Source of the DNA: Actinomycetes bacterium
Lineage (GTDB): Bacteria > Actinomycetota > Actinomycetes > Actinomycetales > Cellulomonadaceae
Assembly (NCBI GenBank): GCA_021793115.1
Contig: JAJYTJ010000017.1
Coordinates: 1 to 37,730, forward strand
Reading direction: 5' to 3'
Length of the DNA stretch: 37,730 nucleotides
Position 1 is the first letter of the stretch, and every line of letters starts with the position of its first letter. Below the pieces are notes generated by a model. That model was not told the origin of the DNA, did no database searches, and saw only the letters and a program-made list of their open reading frames with translations. This document shows positions 1-8,139 of the stretch, in pieces. The position numbers and the translations under genes are program-made.

Positions 1-579
1 TTCACCATGGTGCGGCGCATCGGCCAGGCCAAGGCCGGCCTGGCCGCCGACTACGCCGCGCAGCTGGCCCGCAGCGTCGGCAAGGTGGTGTTCTTCGCCC
101 GCCACATCGACGTGCTGGACGCCGCCGAGCAGAGCTTCGCCGAGCGCGGCCTGAAGTACGCCTCGATCCGCGGCGAGCAGACGACGAGGGTGCGCGACCG
201 CAACGTCGCCGCGTTCATGACCGACCCCGACGTCTCCATCGCCGTGTGCTCGCTCATGGCGGCCGGCGTGGGGCTCAACCTCCAGGTGGCGTCCAACCTG
301 GTGCTGGCCGAGCTCTCGTGGACCGACGCGGAGCAGACCCAGGCCATCGACCGCATCCACCGCATCGGCCAGGGCGACCCCGTCACGGCCTGGCGCATCA
401 TCGCCGCGCAGACCATCGACGCCAAGATCGCCGAGCTCATCGACAGCAAGTCGGCGCTCGCCGCGCGGGCGCTGGACGGCGCGGCGGTGGACGACGAGGG
501 CGGCACCGCGGCCGACGTGCAGCTCGAGGCGCTCGTCGCCCTGCTGACCGACGAGCTCGAGGCGCAGGGCGTGGTCTGA
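1..579 (+). CDS. SNF2-family helicase, C-terminal fragment (5' end outside window)
   Basis: The reading frame is open from the first base, so only the last 192 residues are seen. They form the second RecA-like lobe (HelicC) of a Swi2/Snf2 ATPase. Visible are a strand like motif IV (KVVFFARHIDVLD), a motif V region (AGVGLNLQVASNLVLAE) and motif VI (DRIHRIGQ), the hallmark of SNF2 proteins. Such enzymes use ATP to translocate on DNA and remodel protein-DNA or branched DNA structures. The ATP-binding lobe and any targeting domain lie upstream, so the subfamily cannot be given. The gene converges on the dehydrogenase gene, whose stop lies only 15 bases away. Family certain; exact role unknown. 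Confidence 0.9.
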   Translation, partial: FTMVRRIGQAKAGLAADYAAQLARSVGKVVFFARHIDVLDAAEQSFAERGLKYASIRGEQTTRVRDRNVAAFMTDPDVSIAVCSLMAAGVGLNLQVASNLVLAELSWTDAEQTQAIDRIHRIGQGDPVTAWRIIAAQTIDAKIAELIDSKSALAARALDGAAVDDEGGTAADVQLEALVALLTDELEAQGVV

Positions 580-594
580 GCCGGCCGGTGGCCC

Positions 595-1512
595 TCACGC
601 CTCCGGCAGGTGCGTCCCGGTGAGCTCCTCGGCGACGGCCCACAGCCGGGCCGCGGTGGCCAGTGACCGCGCCGAGCGCGGGAACCGCGCCACGGTCGTC
701 GGACCGACGAGGCCCAGGCGGCGGCTCGGGCCGTAGTAGGTGCCCTGGCGGGCCTCCGGTGACGTGGCCGCGACGAGGAGCGGCTCGGCGCCGGACTCCA
801 CGCCCTGCACCGGCAGCAGCGCACGCCACGGTGCCGGCGGGCGGCCGGCCGTGCCGGCGGGCGGCGTCGGCGGGTGCGACAGCGTCCAGCCGGGGTGGGC
901 CGCCGCGCTGAGGAGGGGCCAGCCGCGCTCGTCGGCCACCGCCGCGAGGTGGCGGGCCATGAGGAGGTCCGCGAGCTTGGACCGCGCGTAGCCGCCGTTG
1001 GGGGAGTAGGAGCGGCGCCACTGCAGGTCGTCGAACCGGATGCGGCCCCACGTCGCGGCGGAGCTGCCCATGGTCGCCACGCGCGGCGCGGGGGAGCGCA
1101 GCAGCAGCGGCAGCAGCAGGTTCGTCAGGGCGAACGGGCCGAGGAAGTTCGAGCCGAGCTGGAGCTCGAAGCCGTCCGTCGTCTCCTCGCGCCGCCGGGG
1201 CGCGTGCACCACACCCGCGTTGTGGACCAGCACGTGCAGCGGGCGACCGTCGGCCAGGAGGGCGTCGGCGAAGGCGCGGACCGTGGCGAGATCGGCCAGG
1301 TCGAGGTGGCGCACCTCGACGTCCGCCGTGGGCGCCTCCCGGAGGATCTCGGCCCGCGCCGCCTCGCCCTTCTCCACGCTGCGCACGGCCATGACCACCT
1401 CGGCGCCGGCCAGCGCCAGGCGGCGGGCCACCTCCTTGCCGATGCCCGTGTTGGAGCCGGTGACGACGAGGCGGCGACCGGCCTGGGACGGGACGTCGTA
1501 GGTGATGAGCAC
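595..1512 (-). CDS. Short-chain dehydrogenase/reductase (SDR)
   Basis: 305 residues. The N-terminal Rossmann motif TGSNTGIG binds NAD(P)(H), NAG follows the fourth strand, and YARSK supplies the catalytic Tyr and Lys. The overall pattern resembles the retinol dehydrogenase/protochlorophyllide reductase-like SDRs that reduce hydrophobic carbonyl substrates; the real substrate is unknown. A proline-rich insertion follows the active site (around residues 220-235). I chose the GTG at 1512 because AGGAG lies seven bases upstream; the longer open frame upstream is a shadow of the nhaA gene. The gene lies downstream of nhaA on the same strand, across 140 bases that contain a perfect 34-bp repeat, so co-transcription is possible. 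Confidence 0.88.
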   Translation of the reverse strand: MLITYDVPSQAGRRLVVTGSNTGIGKEVARRLALAGAEVVMAVRSVEKGEAARAEILREAPTADVEVRHLDLADLATVRAFADALLADGRPLHVLVHNAGVVHAPRRREETTDGFELQLGSNFLGPFALTNLLLPLLLRSPAPRVATMGSSAATWGRIRFDDLQWRRSYSPNGGYARSKLADLLMARHLAAVADERGWPLLSAAAHPGWTLSHPPTPPAGTAGRPPAPWRALLPVQGVESGAEPLLVAATSPEARQGTYYGPSRRLGLVGPTTVARFPRSARSLATAARLWAVAEELTGTHLPEA

Positions 1513-1587
1513 GGGCGCTCCTGGCGGCGGCGGGGTGGGTCTCGTCCCGGACGGTACGTCACCGGCCCGTGATCGGCGCGCTCCTCG

Positions 1588-1655
1588 GGCGCCGCGCCGG
1601 TCCGACCCGGCTCGCTGATCAGGCGCCGCGCCGGTCCGACCCGGCTCGCTGATCA
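1588..1655 (-). repeat. 34-bp perfect tandem repeat ending on the nhaA stop codon
   Basis: Two identical 34-bp copies (1588-1621 and 1622-1655). Read on the minus strand, each copy begins with TGATCAGCGAGCC, and the upstream copy starts exactly with the TGA stop codon of the antiporter gene. The second TGA is 34 bases downstream, in another frame. The unit also contains a short GCCGG/CCGGC inverted repeat that might form a weak hairpin. Confidence 0.9.
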
Positions 1656-3524
1656 GGAGCCGGGCCGCGCCCCGGCCGCCGCCGGGCGGCCGGACCGCTC
1701 CAGCGCCGCGATGAGGGTCTTCGCGTCGTACCGCCCCTCCACGCGCCGGCCGCCGACGAAGAACGTGGGCGTGGACCGCACGCCGCTGGCCTCCGCGGAC
1801 GCCATGTCGTCGCGCACGCGCGCGGCGAGCTCGGGGTCCTCGAGGTCGTCGCCGAACCGCTCGAGGTCCAGGCCGAGCGCCTCCGCGGCGGCCACCAGGT
1901 CCTCGAGCTCGAGGTGGTCCTGGTGGGCGAAGAGCGCGTCGTGCATCTCCCAGAAGCGGCCCTGGCGGCCCGCGGCCTCGGCGGCGACCGCGGCCAGCTC
2001 GGCGTGCGGGTGCCGCGACAGCGGCAGGTGGCGCACGGTGTAGCGCAGCCGGGACCCGAGGCGGTCGCGCACCTCCGTCACGGTGCCCCTGGCCCGGGCG
2101 CTGAACGGGCACTCGAAGTCGAGGTACTCGACGAGCGTGAGCGGGGCGTCCGGGTCGCCCAGCACGTGGTCGCGCGCGGGGTCCACGGGGACGGCCAGCG
2201 TGGTGGGCAGGGCGGCGTTGCGCTGCCCGAGGAACCGGGCGGAGAACCAGAAGACGATCCAGCCGAGGCCGCTGGCCAGCACCAGCGACAGCAGCACGCC
2301 CACCACGGCGTCGCGCTGCAGCACGGGATCGACGAAGGCCAGGTCGGCGATGAGGAGCGACACGGTGAAGCCGATGCCGGACAGCGCGGCGCCGCCCACC
2401 ACGTGCCCCATGCCCACGCCCTGCGGCAGCCGCCCCCAGCCGAAGCGCTCGGTGAGCCAGGCCCCGGCGCTGATGCCGACGAGCTTGCCGAGCACCAGGC
2501 CGGCAACCACGCCCCACGTGACGGGCGAGGTCAGCGCGTCGCGCAGCACGCCGCCGCGCAGGTCAACGCCGGCGTTGGCGAACGCGAACACGGGCGCCAC
2601 GACGAAGCTCGTCGGGACGTGGAGCGCGGCCTGCAGTCGTTCGTTGACGCTGACCACCTGGCCCGCCAGCCGCCGTGTGGTGCGCTGCAGGGTCGGCAGC
2701 GGCGACTGCCCGAACGCCCGGAACTGCACCGCGGCCGCCTCGAGCTGCTGGCGCGTCGGCTCGGTGGCCGGCACCAGGAGGCCCGCGAGCATGCCGGCGA
2801 TGGAGGCGTGCAGCCCCGACTCGAGCGTGGCCGCCCACGCGACTACCGCCAGGGTGGCGTAGGGGCCCGCGCGCCGCACGCGGGAGCGGCTCAGCACCGC
2901 GATGCCGGCCAGGGCGACGGCGGCCACGAGCATCGGGCCCAGGGCCACGTGCTCGGTGTAGGCGACGCCGATGACGCTCACGGCCGCGATGTCGTCGATC
3001 ACCGTGAGCGTGAGCAAGAAGATGCGCAGCTGCGTGGAGACCGCGGGCCCGACGAGCGCGAGGATGCCCAGCAGGAACGCGGTGTCGGTGCCGATGACGA
3101 TGCCCCAGCCGTGGGCCACCTCGCCGGTGCGCGCCACCGTCAGGTAGAGGGCCGCGGGGACGGCCATGCCGCCGATGCCGGCGACCAGGGGCACGACGAG
3201 CCGGCGCCGGTCGGTGAGCTCGCCGACCGCGAACTCGCGCCGCACCTCCAGGCCGATGACGAAGAAGAAGACGGCCATGAGCCCGTCGTTGACCCAGTGG
3301 TGCAGGTCCATGCTCACGCCGGCCGTGTCGAGCACCACCGAGAACGTGCGGTGCCACAGCGCCTCGTAGGAGCCGGCCCACGGCGAGTTGGCCCACGCCA
3401 GCCCGAGCGCCGCCGCGAGCAGCAGGAGCCCGGCACTGCCGGACTCGGTGCGCACGAAGTCGCGCAGCGAGGCCGCGAGCGAGCCGCTGACGTCGTCGCC
3501 GCGGCGGCCCCTGGTCTGCTGCAT
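1653..3524 (-). CDS. nhaA: NhaA-type Na+/H+ antiporter fused to a DsbA-like thioredoxin domain (CPFS form)
   Basis: 623 residues. Residues up to about 430 are a full NhaA antiporter: [13 protein letters not shown], the GTDTAFLLG segment, and VIDDIAA with the adjacent aspartates that bind Na+/Li+ and protons in NhaA. It exchanges cytoplasmic Na+ for external H+. From about residue 455 a DsbA/thioredoxin_4 domain follows, with [10 protein letters not shown] and the cis-proline loop STPTFF. The usual CxxC is reduced to Cys472-Pro-Phe-Ser475, so disulphide exchange should be lost or monothiol. A second gene of the same build lies at 12224-14092 and keeps CPFC at the same residue numbers. The ATG at 3524 has no Shine-Dalgarno; a TAGACT hexamer six bases upstream suggests a leaderless transcript. 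Confidence 0.95.
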   Translation of the reverse strand: MQQTRGRRGDDVSGSLAASLRDFVRTESGSAGLLLLAAALGLAWANSPWAGSYEALWHRTFSVVLDTAGVSMDLHHWVNDGLMAVFFFVIGLEVRREFAVGELTDRRRLVVPLVAGIGGMAVPAALYLTVARTGEVAHGWGIVIGTDTAFLLGILALVGPAVSTQLRIFLLTLTVIDDIAAVSVIGVAYTEHVALGPMLVAAVALAGIAVLSRSRVRRAGPYATLAVVAWAATLESGLHASIAGMLAGLLVPATEPTRQQLEAAAVQFRAFGQSPLPTLQRTTRRLAGQVVSVNERLQAALHVPTSFVVAPVFAFANAGVDLRGGVLRDALTSPVTWGVVAGLVLGKLVGISAGAWLTERFGWGRLPQGVGMGHVVGGAALSGIGFTVSLLIADLAFVDPVLQRDAVVGVLLSLVLASGLGWIVFWFSARFLGQRNAALPTTLAVPVDPARDHVLGDPDAPLTLVEYLDFECPFSARARGTVTEVRDRLGSRLRYTVRHLPLSRHPHAELAAVAAEAAGRQGRFWEMHDALFAHQDHLELEDLVAAAEALGLDLERFGDDLEDPELAARVRDDMASAEASGVRSTPTFFVGGRRVEGRYDAKTLIAALERSGRPAAAGARPGS

Positions 3525-3564
3525 GGGTGCAGTCTAGCTCAATGTCCCGGCGCGCGTGTAGATT
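3525..3564. promoter_or_regulatory. Divergent promoter region between nhaA and the HTH gene
   Basis: On the minus strand TAGACT (3536-3531) sits six bases before the nhaA ATG, where a -10 element of a leaderless transcript would lie. On the plus strand TAGATT (3559-3564) is a possible -10 for the HTH gene that starts at 3641. No convincing -35 element was found for either. This stretch is noticeably richer in A+T than its surroundings. Inference from position and hexamer only. Confidence 0.4.
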
Positions 3565-3640
3565 GAATCACCGTGGGCAGGGAGGTTACGCTGCCGACGT
3601 CTGCGCCGCCGAGGGGGCGCCGGGCGAGGAGGGTGAGGGG

Positions 3641-4351
3641 ATGTCGTCGCGCGTCGCGACCGTCGAGGAGCAGGGCCGCGGGACCGGCGCGGCGGGTGGT
3701 GCCGCCGCCCCCACGGCGCTCGTCCCGCCCACCGCCGAGCACCTCGACGCCGCCGGCCGCTACCCGCGGGACCTCGCGCGGGCGCTGGCGCACGAGCTCG
3801 ACGGGCTCGTCGCACCGCTGCGCCCGGTCCGGGGTCACGCGACGGCCGAGGTGCCGCCAGGGCACGTGCGCCTCGAGGCCGCCGTCCGCGGACCGGGGGG
3901 CACCCGCACGCACGAGCTGGGGTGGCTGCCCCCGCGCCCGGCGGCGGCGGCCGCCGCACGGCTCGTCGGCCACCTGCCGGGCGGCCGGGTCGAGGACGTG
4001 CGGGCCGACGACGGCACACCCGAGGCCACGGTGGTGGTGTGGGGCGCCGCCGAACCGGGCTGGACGCCCACGTCCGTGGCGGTGCTCTACGACGTGCACC
4101 GCGTGTGGCGCGAGCGGGACCAGGTGTGGACCGCCACCGAGGTGGCGCGGCGGCTGGGCATCGCCCGCGACACGTGGGGCGCCTACGTGCGCCGCCACGA
4201 CGCGGGGGCGCCGCCGCCGCTGGGCACCATCGTCGAGGCCGGCACCGACGGCGTGCGCCGGCGCCAGGACGTGTGGGCCGCGTCCGCGGTGACCGCGTGG
4301 CACGCGGCGCGGCCCGGGCACGGCGGCCACCCGCGCGGCGCGACGAGCTGA
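3641..4351 (+). CDS. Helix-turn-helix protein of unknown function
   Basis: 236 residues. The first ~140 residues match nothing I recognise; they are rich in Ala, Pro and Gly. The last third looks like a small winged-helix DNA-binding module: WTATEVARRLGIARDTWGAY fits a helix-turn-helix, and it is followed by a wing and the ending VTAWHAARPGHG. That ending is common in actinobacterial AlpA/excisionase-like or replication-associated DNA-binding proteins. The ATG is supported by GAGGAGGG about seven bases upstream. It is transcribed away from nhaA, so it could regulate it, but nothing in the sequence proves this. Its 3' end runs into a 23-bp repeat array that includes the stop codon. Confidence 0.7.
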   Translation: MSSRVATVEEQGRGTGAAGGAAAPTALVPPTAEHLDAAGRYPRDLARALAHELDGLVAPLRPVRGHATAEVPPGHVRLEAAVRGPGGTRTHELGWLPPRPAAAAAARLVGHLPGGRVEDVRADDGTPEATVVVWGAAEPGWTPTSVAVLYDVHRVWRERDQVWTATEVARRLGIARDTWGAYVRRHDAGAPPPLGTIVEAGTDGVRRRQDVWAASAVTAWHAARPGHGGHPRGATS

Positions 4352-4453
4352 CGGACCGGCGCGCGACGAGCTGACGGACCGGCGCGCGACGAGCTGACGC
4401 GCTGCACGCACACCGAGCTGACCGGGTCGCGTTCGACGAGCCGACCGACCGGC
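4341..4453 (+). repeat. 23-bp tandem array spanning the stop codon of the HTH gene
   Basis: Two exact 23-bp copies (4341-4363, 4364-4386), a partial third (4387-4399) and then degenerate copies to about 4453. The unit contains GAGCTGACGG. The first TGA (4349-4351) is the real stop, and the next two copies place TGA at 4372 and 4395, so all three frames are closed within 50 bases. The degenerate end can pair as CCGACC/GGTCGG (4445-4469) before the convergent VIT1 gene ends at 4471. Confidence 0.85.
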
Positions 4454-4470
4454 CCGTGCGACGGGTCGGG

Positions 4471-5190
4471 TCAGCCGACCGCGGTGCCGAACGCCTTGCC
4501 GACCGCCCACGTGAAGGCCATGGTGGCCGCGCCCATGCCGACGTTGCGCAGCACGGCGCGCCCGGCGGGGGCGCCCCCGAGCCGCGCCGAGACGAACCCC
4601 GTCACGGTGAGCCCGACGAGCACGGCGGCGACGGTCAGCCAGATCCGCCAGCCGCCCGCCGGCACGAGGATCACCAGCAGCGGGATGAGCGCGCCGACCG
4701 TGAACGAGAGGAACGACGCGCCGGCCGCGGCCCACGGGCTCGTCAGGTCGTCGGGGTCGATGCCGAGCTCCGCCTCTGCGTGCGCGCGCAGCGCGTCGTG
4801 CGCCGTGAGCTGCGCGGCCACCTGGGTGGCCAGCTCGGGCGTCAGCCCCTTCTCCTGGTAGAGGCCGGCGAGCTCGGCGAGCTCGTCGTCGGGCATGGTC
4901 TCGAGCTCCCAGCGCTCCTTGGCGAGCACCGCCCGCTCGGTGTCGCGCTGCGTGCTCACCGACACGTACTCGCCGCCGGCCATCGACATGGCGCCCGCCA
5001 CCAGGCCCGCGACCCCGGCCGTGGCGATCGCCGTGAGGTTCGACGTGGCGCCGGCGACGCCGATGACGATGCCGGCCACCGAGACGATCCCGTCGTTGGC
5101 CCCGAGCACCCCTGCCCGCAGCCAGTTGAGCCGGGCGCCGAGCCCGGCGCCGTGCGGCTCCGCCTCGTGCCCGGCGGGCTCCGTGCTCAT
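4471..5190 (-). CDS. VIT1/CCC1-family Fe2+/Mn2+ transporter
   Basis: 239 residues. The segments NWLRAGVLGANDGIVSVAG and MSMAGGEYVSVSTQRD are signatures of the VIT1/CCC1 family. These membrane proteins move Fe2+ or Mn2+ out of the cytoplasm in exchange for protons. Two hydrophobic segments lie before a hydrophilic, acidic loop (residues ~85-145) that corresponds to the metal-binding domain of plant VIT1. Three more membrane segments follow. The ATG at 5190 has a strong GGGGGAGG Shine-Dalgarno. Just upstream, on the other strand, begins a truncated ATPase gene, so this gene may lie at an old recombination junction. Confidence 0.9.
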   Translation of the reverse strand: MSTEPAGHEAEPHGAGLGARLNWLRAGVLGANDGIVSVAGIVIGVAGATSNLTAIATAGVAGLVAGAMSMAGGEYVSVSTQRDTERAVLAKERWELETMPDDELAELAGLYQEKGLTPELATQVAAQLTAHDALRAHAEAELGIDPDDLTSPWAAAGASFLSFTVGALIPLLVILVPAGGWRIWLTVAAVLVGLTVTGFVSARLGGAPAGRAVLRNVGMGAATMAFTWAVGKAFGTAVG

Positions 5191-5220
5191 GGGACCTCCC
5201 CCTTCGTCGCCTGCGACCAC

Positions 5221-5799
5221 GCTAGGGCTGCCGGGTCGCGACGGCTCGTCGTCCTGGAGGGCTTGGTCAACGCCGTGCTCCACCGCTCCTACAGCATGGC
5301 GGGTGACCACGTGCGGGTGGAGGTCTTCCCCAACCGGCTGGAGATCTCCAGCCCCGGTCGATTCCCTGGTCTCGTCGACCCCGCCAAGCCGCTCGACATC
5401 AGTCGGTACGCGCGCAATCCGCGGCTCGCGCGCGTGTGCTCCGACCTCGGCATCGCCCAGGAGCTCGGCGAAGGCATCCGCAGGATCTTCAGCGAGATGC
5501 GCGCGCGGGGGCTCAGCGACCCGCTGTACACGCAGACCGCAGCATCCGTGCGGCTGACGCTGTTCTTCTCCGATGCGCTCCCGGTGGAGATTCGCCGGTC
5601 CCTTCCGGCAGGCGCGCTGAGCATTCTCGACGTGCTGCGCCGCGCCGATCGCCCGCTCGGTACGGGCCAGGTCGCCGACCTCGCCGGCGTGACGCGGCCC
5701 ACTGCGTCACGGCACCTTCAGCGGCTGCAGGACGCCGGCCTGGTGCTGTGGGAGGGCACGTCGCCGAAAGACCCGCGGGCGGCATGGCGCCTGCCGTGA
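5221..5799 (+). pseudogene. 3' remnant of an AlbA_2-type ATP-binding transcriptional regulator gene
   Basis: About 190 codons match the C-terminal half of the AlbA_2/HATPase_c_4 'ATP-binding protein' family. The recognisable pieces are EGLVNAVLHRSYS, RLEISSPGRFPGL, ARNPRLARV, LGEGIRRI and a terminal winged helix (GVTRPTASRHLQRLQDAGLV). Full members carry an N-terminal AlbA_2 domain of some 200 residues; here the frame runs back into the start region of the VIT1 gene with no such domain. No start codon with a correctly spaced Shine-Dalgarno is present; a TTG at 5263 and a GTG at 5275 are possible but poor. Base composition is less GC-extreme than the neighbours, a hint of foreign origin. Most likely a decayed fragment; an expressed DNA-binding remnant cannot be excluded. 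Confidence 0.7.
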
Positions 5800-5914
5800 C
5801 GACCCTGACTGCAAAGCTCACTGGAACATGGGTGTTGCAGTAGATGTGCCAGCAGCAGTCGCTGTCCGAACAGGCGCCGCCGCGGGCGCGTGAGGGCTCG
5901 CCCGTGGGGCGGGC

Positions 5915-5926
5915 CAGGATGGACGC
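5915..5926 (+). promoter_or_regulatory. Possible leaderless -10 before the amidohydrolase gene
   Basis: CAGGAT (5915-5920) lies exactly six bases before the ATG at 5927. The AGGA inside it could alternatively act as a weak Shine-Dalgarno. The 115 bases between the ATPase remnant and this site hold no gene and are unusually A/T-rich around 5810-5850. Confidence 0.3.
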
Positions 5927-7174
5927 ATGACCTCTCTGCAGCCCATCCGCACCGCCCGCTCGTCCGTCGCGATCGTCGACGCCTACGTGGTTCCCGTGAG
6001 CGGTGCGCCGGCGGAGCACGGCACCGTGCTCGTCGAGGACGGCGTCATCACCGCGGTGGGGCGCGACGTCGCCGTGCCGGACGGGGTCCGCACGCTCGAC
6101 GCCGGCGGCCGCTGGGTGCTGCCGGGCTTCGTCGAGGCGCACGGGCACCTGGGCGTGCACGAGGAGGGCGAGGGCTGGGCCGGCGAGGACGTCAACGAGA
6201 TGACCGACCCCAACGGCGCGGGGCTGCGCGCGATCGACGCGGTCAACATCGAGGACGAGGGGTTCCGCGACGCGCTCGCGGGCGGCGTGACCTCCGTGGT
6301 GGTCAAGCCCGGCAGCGGCAACCCCATCGGCGGGCAGACCGTCGCCATCAAGACGTGGGGCGGCCGCACCGTCGACGAGCAGGTGATCAGCGACGCCGTC
6401 TCGGTCAAGGCCGCGCTCGGCGAGAACCCCAAGCGCGTCTACGGCGACAAGAAGGCGCTGCCGTCGACGAGGCTCGGCGTGGCCTACGTGGTGCGCAAGG
6501 CCTTCGTCGACGCGCAGAGCTACGCCGCTCGTCGGGCCGCGGCCGAGGCCAAGGGTGAGCCCTTCGACCGCGACCTGGCCAAGGAGACGCTCGTGCGCGT
6601 GCTCGACGGCGAGCTCGTGTGGGACCAGCACACGCACCGGGCCGACGACATCGCCACCGCGATCCGGCTGTCCGAGGAGTTCGGGTACCGGCTCGTGGTC
6701 AACCACGGCACCGAGGGCGCGCTCATCGCCGACGTGCTGGCGGAGAAGGACGTCCCGGTGATCTTCGGGCCGCTGTTCACCTCGCGGTCGAAGGTGGAGC
6801 TGCGCCACCGGGCCATCGCCAACCTGGGCCGCCTGGCGGCGGCGGGCGTGCGCGTGGCCATCACCACCGACCACCCCGTGGTGCCCATCAACTTCCTGGT
6901 GCACCAGGCGTCGTTCGCGGTCAAGGAGGGGCTGGACCGCGACGTCGCGCTGCGGGCGCTGACGGTGAACCCGGCGTCGTTCCTGGGCCTGGAGGGGCGC
7001 ATCGGCGCGCTGGCGCCGGGGCTGGACGGCGACGTCGTCGTGTGGAGCGGCGACCCGCTGGACGTGACGTCGCGCGCGGAGCACGTGTTCGTCACCGGCA
7101 CCGAGGTCTACACGTGGGACGCCGCGGCGCGGACCGGTCGCGTCGTCGAGCGCGGCGAGCGCTTCCGCGCCTGA
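5927..7174 (+). CDS. Amidohydrolase (imidazolonepropionase-like)
   Basis: 415 residues, a cytoplasmic metal-dependent hydrolase of the amidohydrolase superfamily. The N-terminal beta-sandwich is followed by VLPGFVEAHGHLGVH, with the HxH metal pair; further metal or substrate residues are likely in DQHTHRADD, LVVNHGTEG and ITTDHPVVP. The end (NPASFLGLEGRIGALAPGLDGDVVVW split over the last ~60 residues) is the usual return to the sandwich. Members cleave cyclic amides or dipeptides; the substrate here cannot be told. It is a single gene, followed by two strong hairpins shared with the convergent lipoprotein gene. Confidence 0.92.
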   Translation: MTSLQPIRTARSSVAIVDAYVVPVSGAPAEHGTVLVEDGVITAVGRDVAVPDGVRTLDAGGRWVLPGFVEAHGHLGVHEEGEGWAGEDVNEMTDPNGAGLRAIDAVNIEDEGFRDALAGGVTSVVVKPGSGNPIGGQTVAIKTWGGRTVDEQVISDAVSVKAALGENPKRVYGDKKALPSTRLGVAYVVRKAFVDAQSYAARRAAAEAKGEPFDRDLAKETLVRVLDGELVWDQHTHRADDIATAIRLSEEFGYRLVVNHGTEGALIADVLAEKDVPVIFGPLFTSRSKVELRHRAIANLGRLAAAGVRVAITTDHPVVPINFLVHQASFAVKEGLDRDVALRALTVNPASFLGLEGRIGALAPGLDGDVVVWSGDPLDVTSRAEHVFVTGTEVYTWDAAARTGRVVERGERFRA

Positions 7175-7249
7175 CGCGCGCGGCCTCGGGCGCTTCCGCC
7201 CGACGAACCGGCGGTCGCGGACCCGCGGGCGCGCGCCGCAGAGGCAGGT

Positions 7250-7286
7250 CCCCAGCCGCGACCACGCGTGGCGGTCGCGGCTGGGG
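7250..7286. terminator. Strong bidirectional hairpin after the amidohydrolase gene
   Basis: CCCCAGCCGCGACC (7250-7263) pairs perfectly with GGTCGCGGCTGGGG (7273-7286) across a nine-base loop. No T run follows, as is common in GC-rich actinobacterial terminators. It lies between two convergent genes. Confidence 0.75.
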
Positions 7287-7290
7287 CGGT

Positions 7291-7327
7291 GGCCGTCGCC
7301 CAGGCCCCTCCGCGCCGGGCGACGGCC
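7291..7327. terminator. Second hairpin between convergent genes
   Basis: GGCCGTCGCC (7291-7300) pairs perfectly with GGCGACGGCC (7318-7327), four bases after the first hairpin. The pair probably serves the lipoprotein gene arriving from the other side, whose stop lies at 7344-7346. Confidence 0.65.
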
Positions 7328-7343
7328 GTGTGTGGGCCGCGCC

Positions 7344-8027
7344 TCAGGCGCCGGGGAGCACGGCCTGGATGGTGATGAGGTTGACGCCGGTGCTGCGGCA
7401 GGCCGTCATCCCGCTGGTCGCGACGAAGAGCGCGTGCGTGGAGTCCGGCGGGTAGACGCGCAGGCCGTCGGCCGGCGCCGGCTGGCACGTGGCCTGCGGG
7501 TAGTTGAGTGCCTGCGCGATCCGCAGCGGCGCGTGGGCGGCTGCGCCGGGGTCGAGCGTCACGCTGCCGTGCGGGCTGCTCCGGTCGAACTGGCCTGCGG
7601 CGCCGAGCTGGGTGCCGTTGCCGTCGCCGACGAACGAGACGCCGGGCCAGCCCTGCAGCGTGCACCGCTGGCTGCCGGTGTTCGTCAGCACCAGGTACGG
7701 CAGCGTGCTGCCCGCCGCGCCGCCGCCGCCCGGCGTGAGCGACGCGGCGAGCATGTTCGCCGTGCAGCGCGTGGAGCGCAGGGGCGGGGGCGTGGTCGCG
7801 GCGCCGGCCGGGGTGGTCGCCGGCGTGCTGACAGGCGTGGTGGCCGGGGGCGTGGCGGGGGTGGTGGGCGCGGGAGTCGTCGGTGCCGAGGTCGCTGCGG
7901 GCGTCGTGGGGCCGGTCGCGTTGGCCCCACCGGTGGTGGTCCCGGTACCGGCGCCGCACGCGGTGAGGCCCAGGCAGGCGGTGACCGCGAGCACCGCGGT
8001 CGCGAGGAGTCGTCGTGACGTGGTCAT
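7344..8027 (-). CDS. DUF4232 secreted lipoprotein
   Basis: 227 residues. A signal peptide ends in the lipobox LTAC, so the protein is probably anchored outside the membrane through Cys24. A Thr/Pro/Ala-rich linker (residues ~28-85) carries the domain away from the membrane. The rest matches DUF4232, with the typical CTLQGWPGVSF and the opening RCTANMLAASL. Three Cys in the domain besides the last pair could form disulphides. The function of DUF4232 is unknown. The ATG at 8027 has no clear Shine-Dalgarno; CATGCT lies six bases upstream, as at other presumed leaderless genes here. It is divergent from the aldo/keto reductase gene. Confidence 0.88.
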   Translation of the reverse strand: MTTSRRLLATAVLAVTACLGLTACGAGTGTTTGGANATGPTTPAATSAPTTPAPTTPATPPATTPVSTPATTPAGAATTPPPLRSTRCTANMLAASLTPGGGGAAGSTLPYLVLTNTGSQRCTLQGWPGVSFVGDGNGTQLGAAGQFDRSSPHGSVTLDPGAAAHAPLRIAQALNYPQATCQPAPADGLRVYPPDSTHALFVATSGMTACRSTGVNLITIQAVLPGA

Positions 8028-8127
8028 GTCCCCAGCATGCGCCGGCGGGCATGAGGGGGCCGATGCTACGGCCGCCCGTCGGCGGGCCGCCGGACGGCTC
8101 GGAGCGGAGGCGCCTCCGTTATCGGCC

Positions 8128-8139
8128 TAGGCTGGGCCC
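8128..8139 (+). promoter_or_regulatory. Likely leaderless promoter -10 of the aldo/keto reductase gene
   Basis: TAGGCT (8128-8133) is followed by six bases and the ATG at 8140. No Shine-Dalgarno is present, and no good -35 was found 17 bases upstream. Confidence 0.45.

Noticed and set aside
3527..3640. N-terminal extension of the HTH protein to 3527.
   Set aside because: The ATG at 3641 has an excellent Shine-Dalgarno, while the upstream part would overlap the divergent nhaA promoter and has atypical composition.
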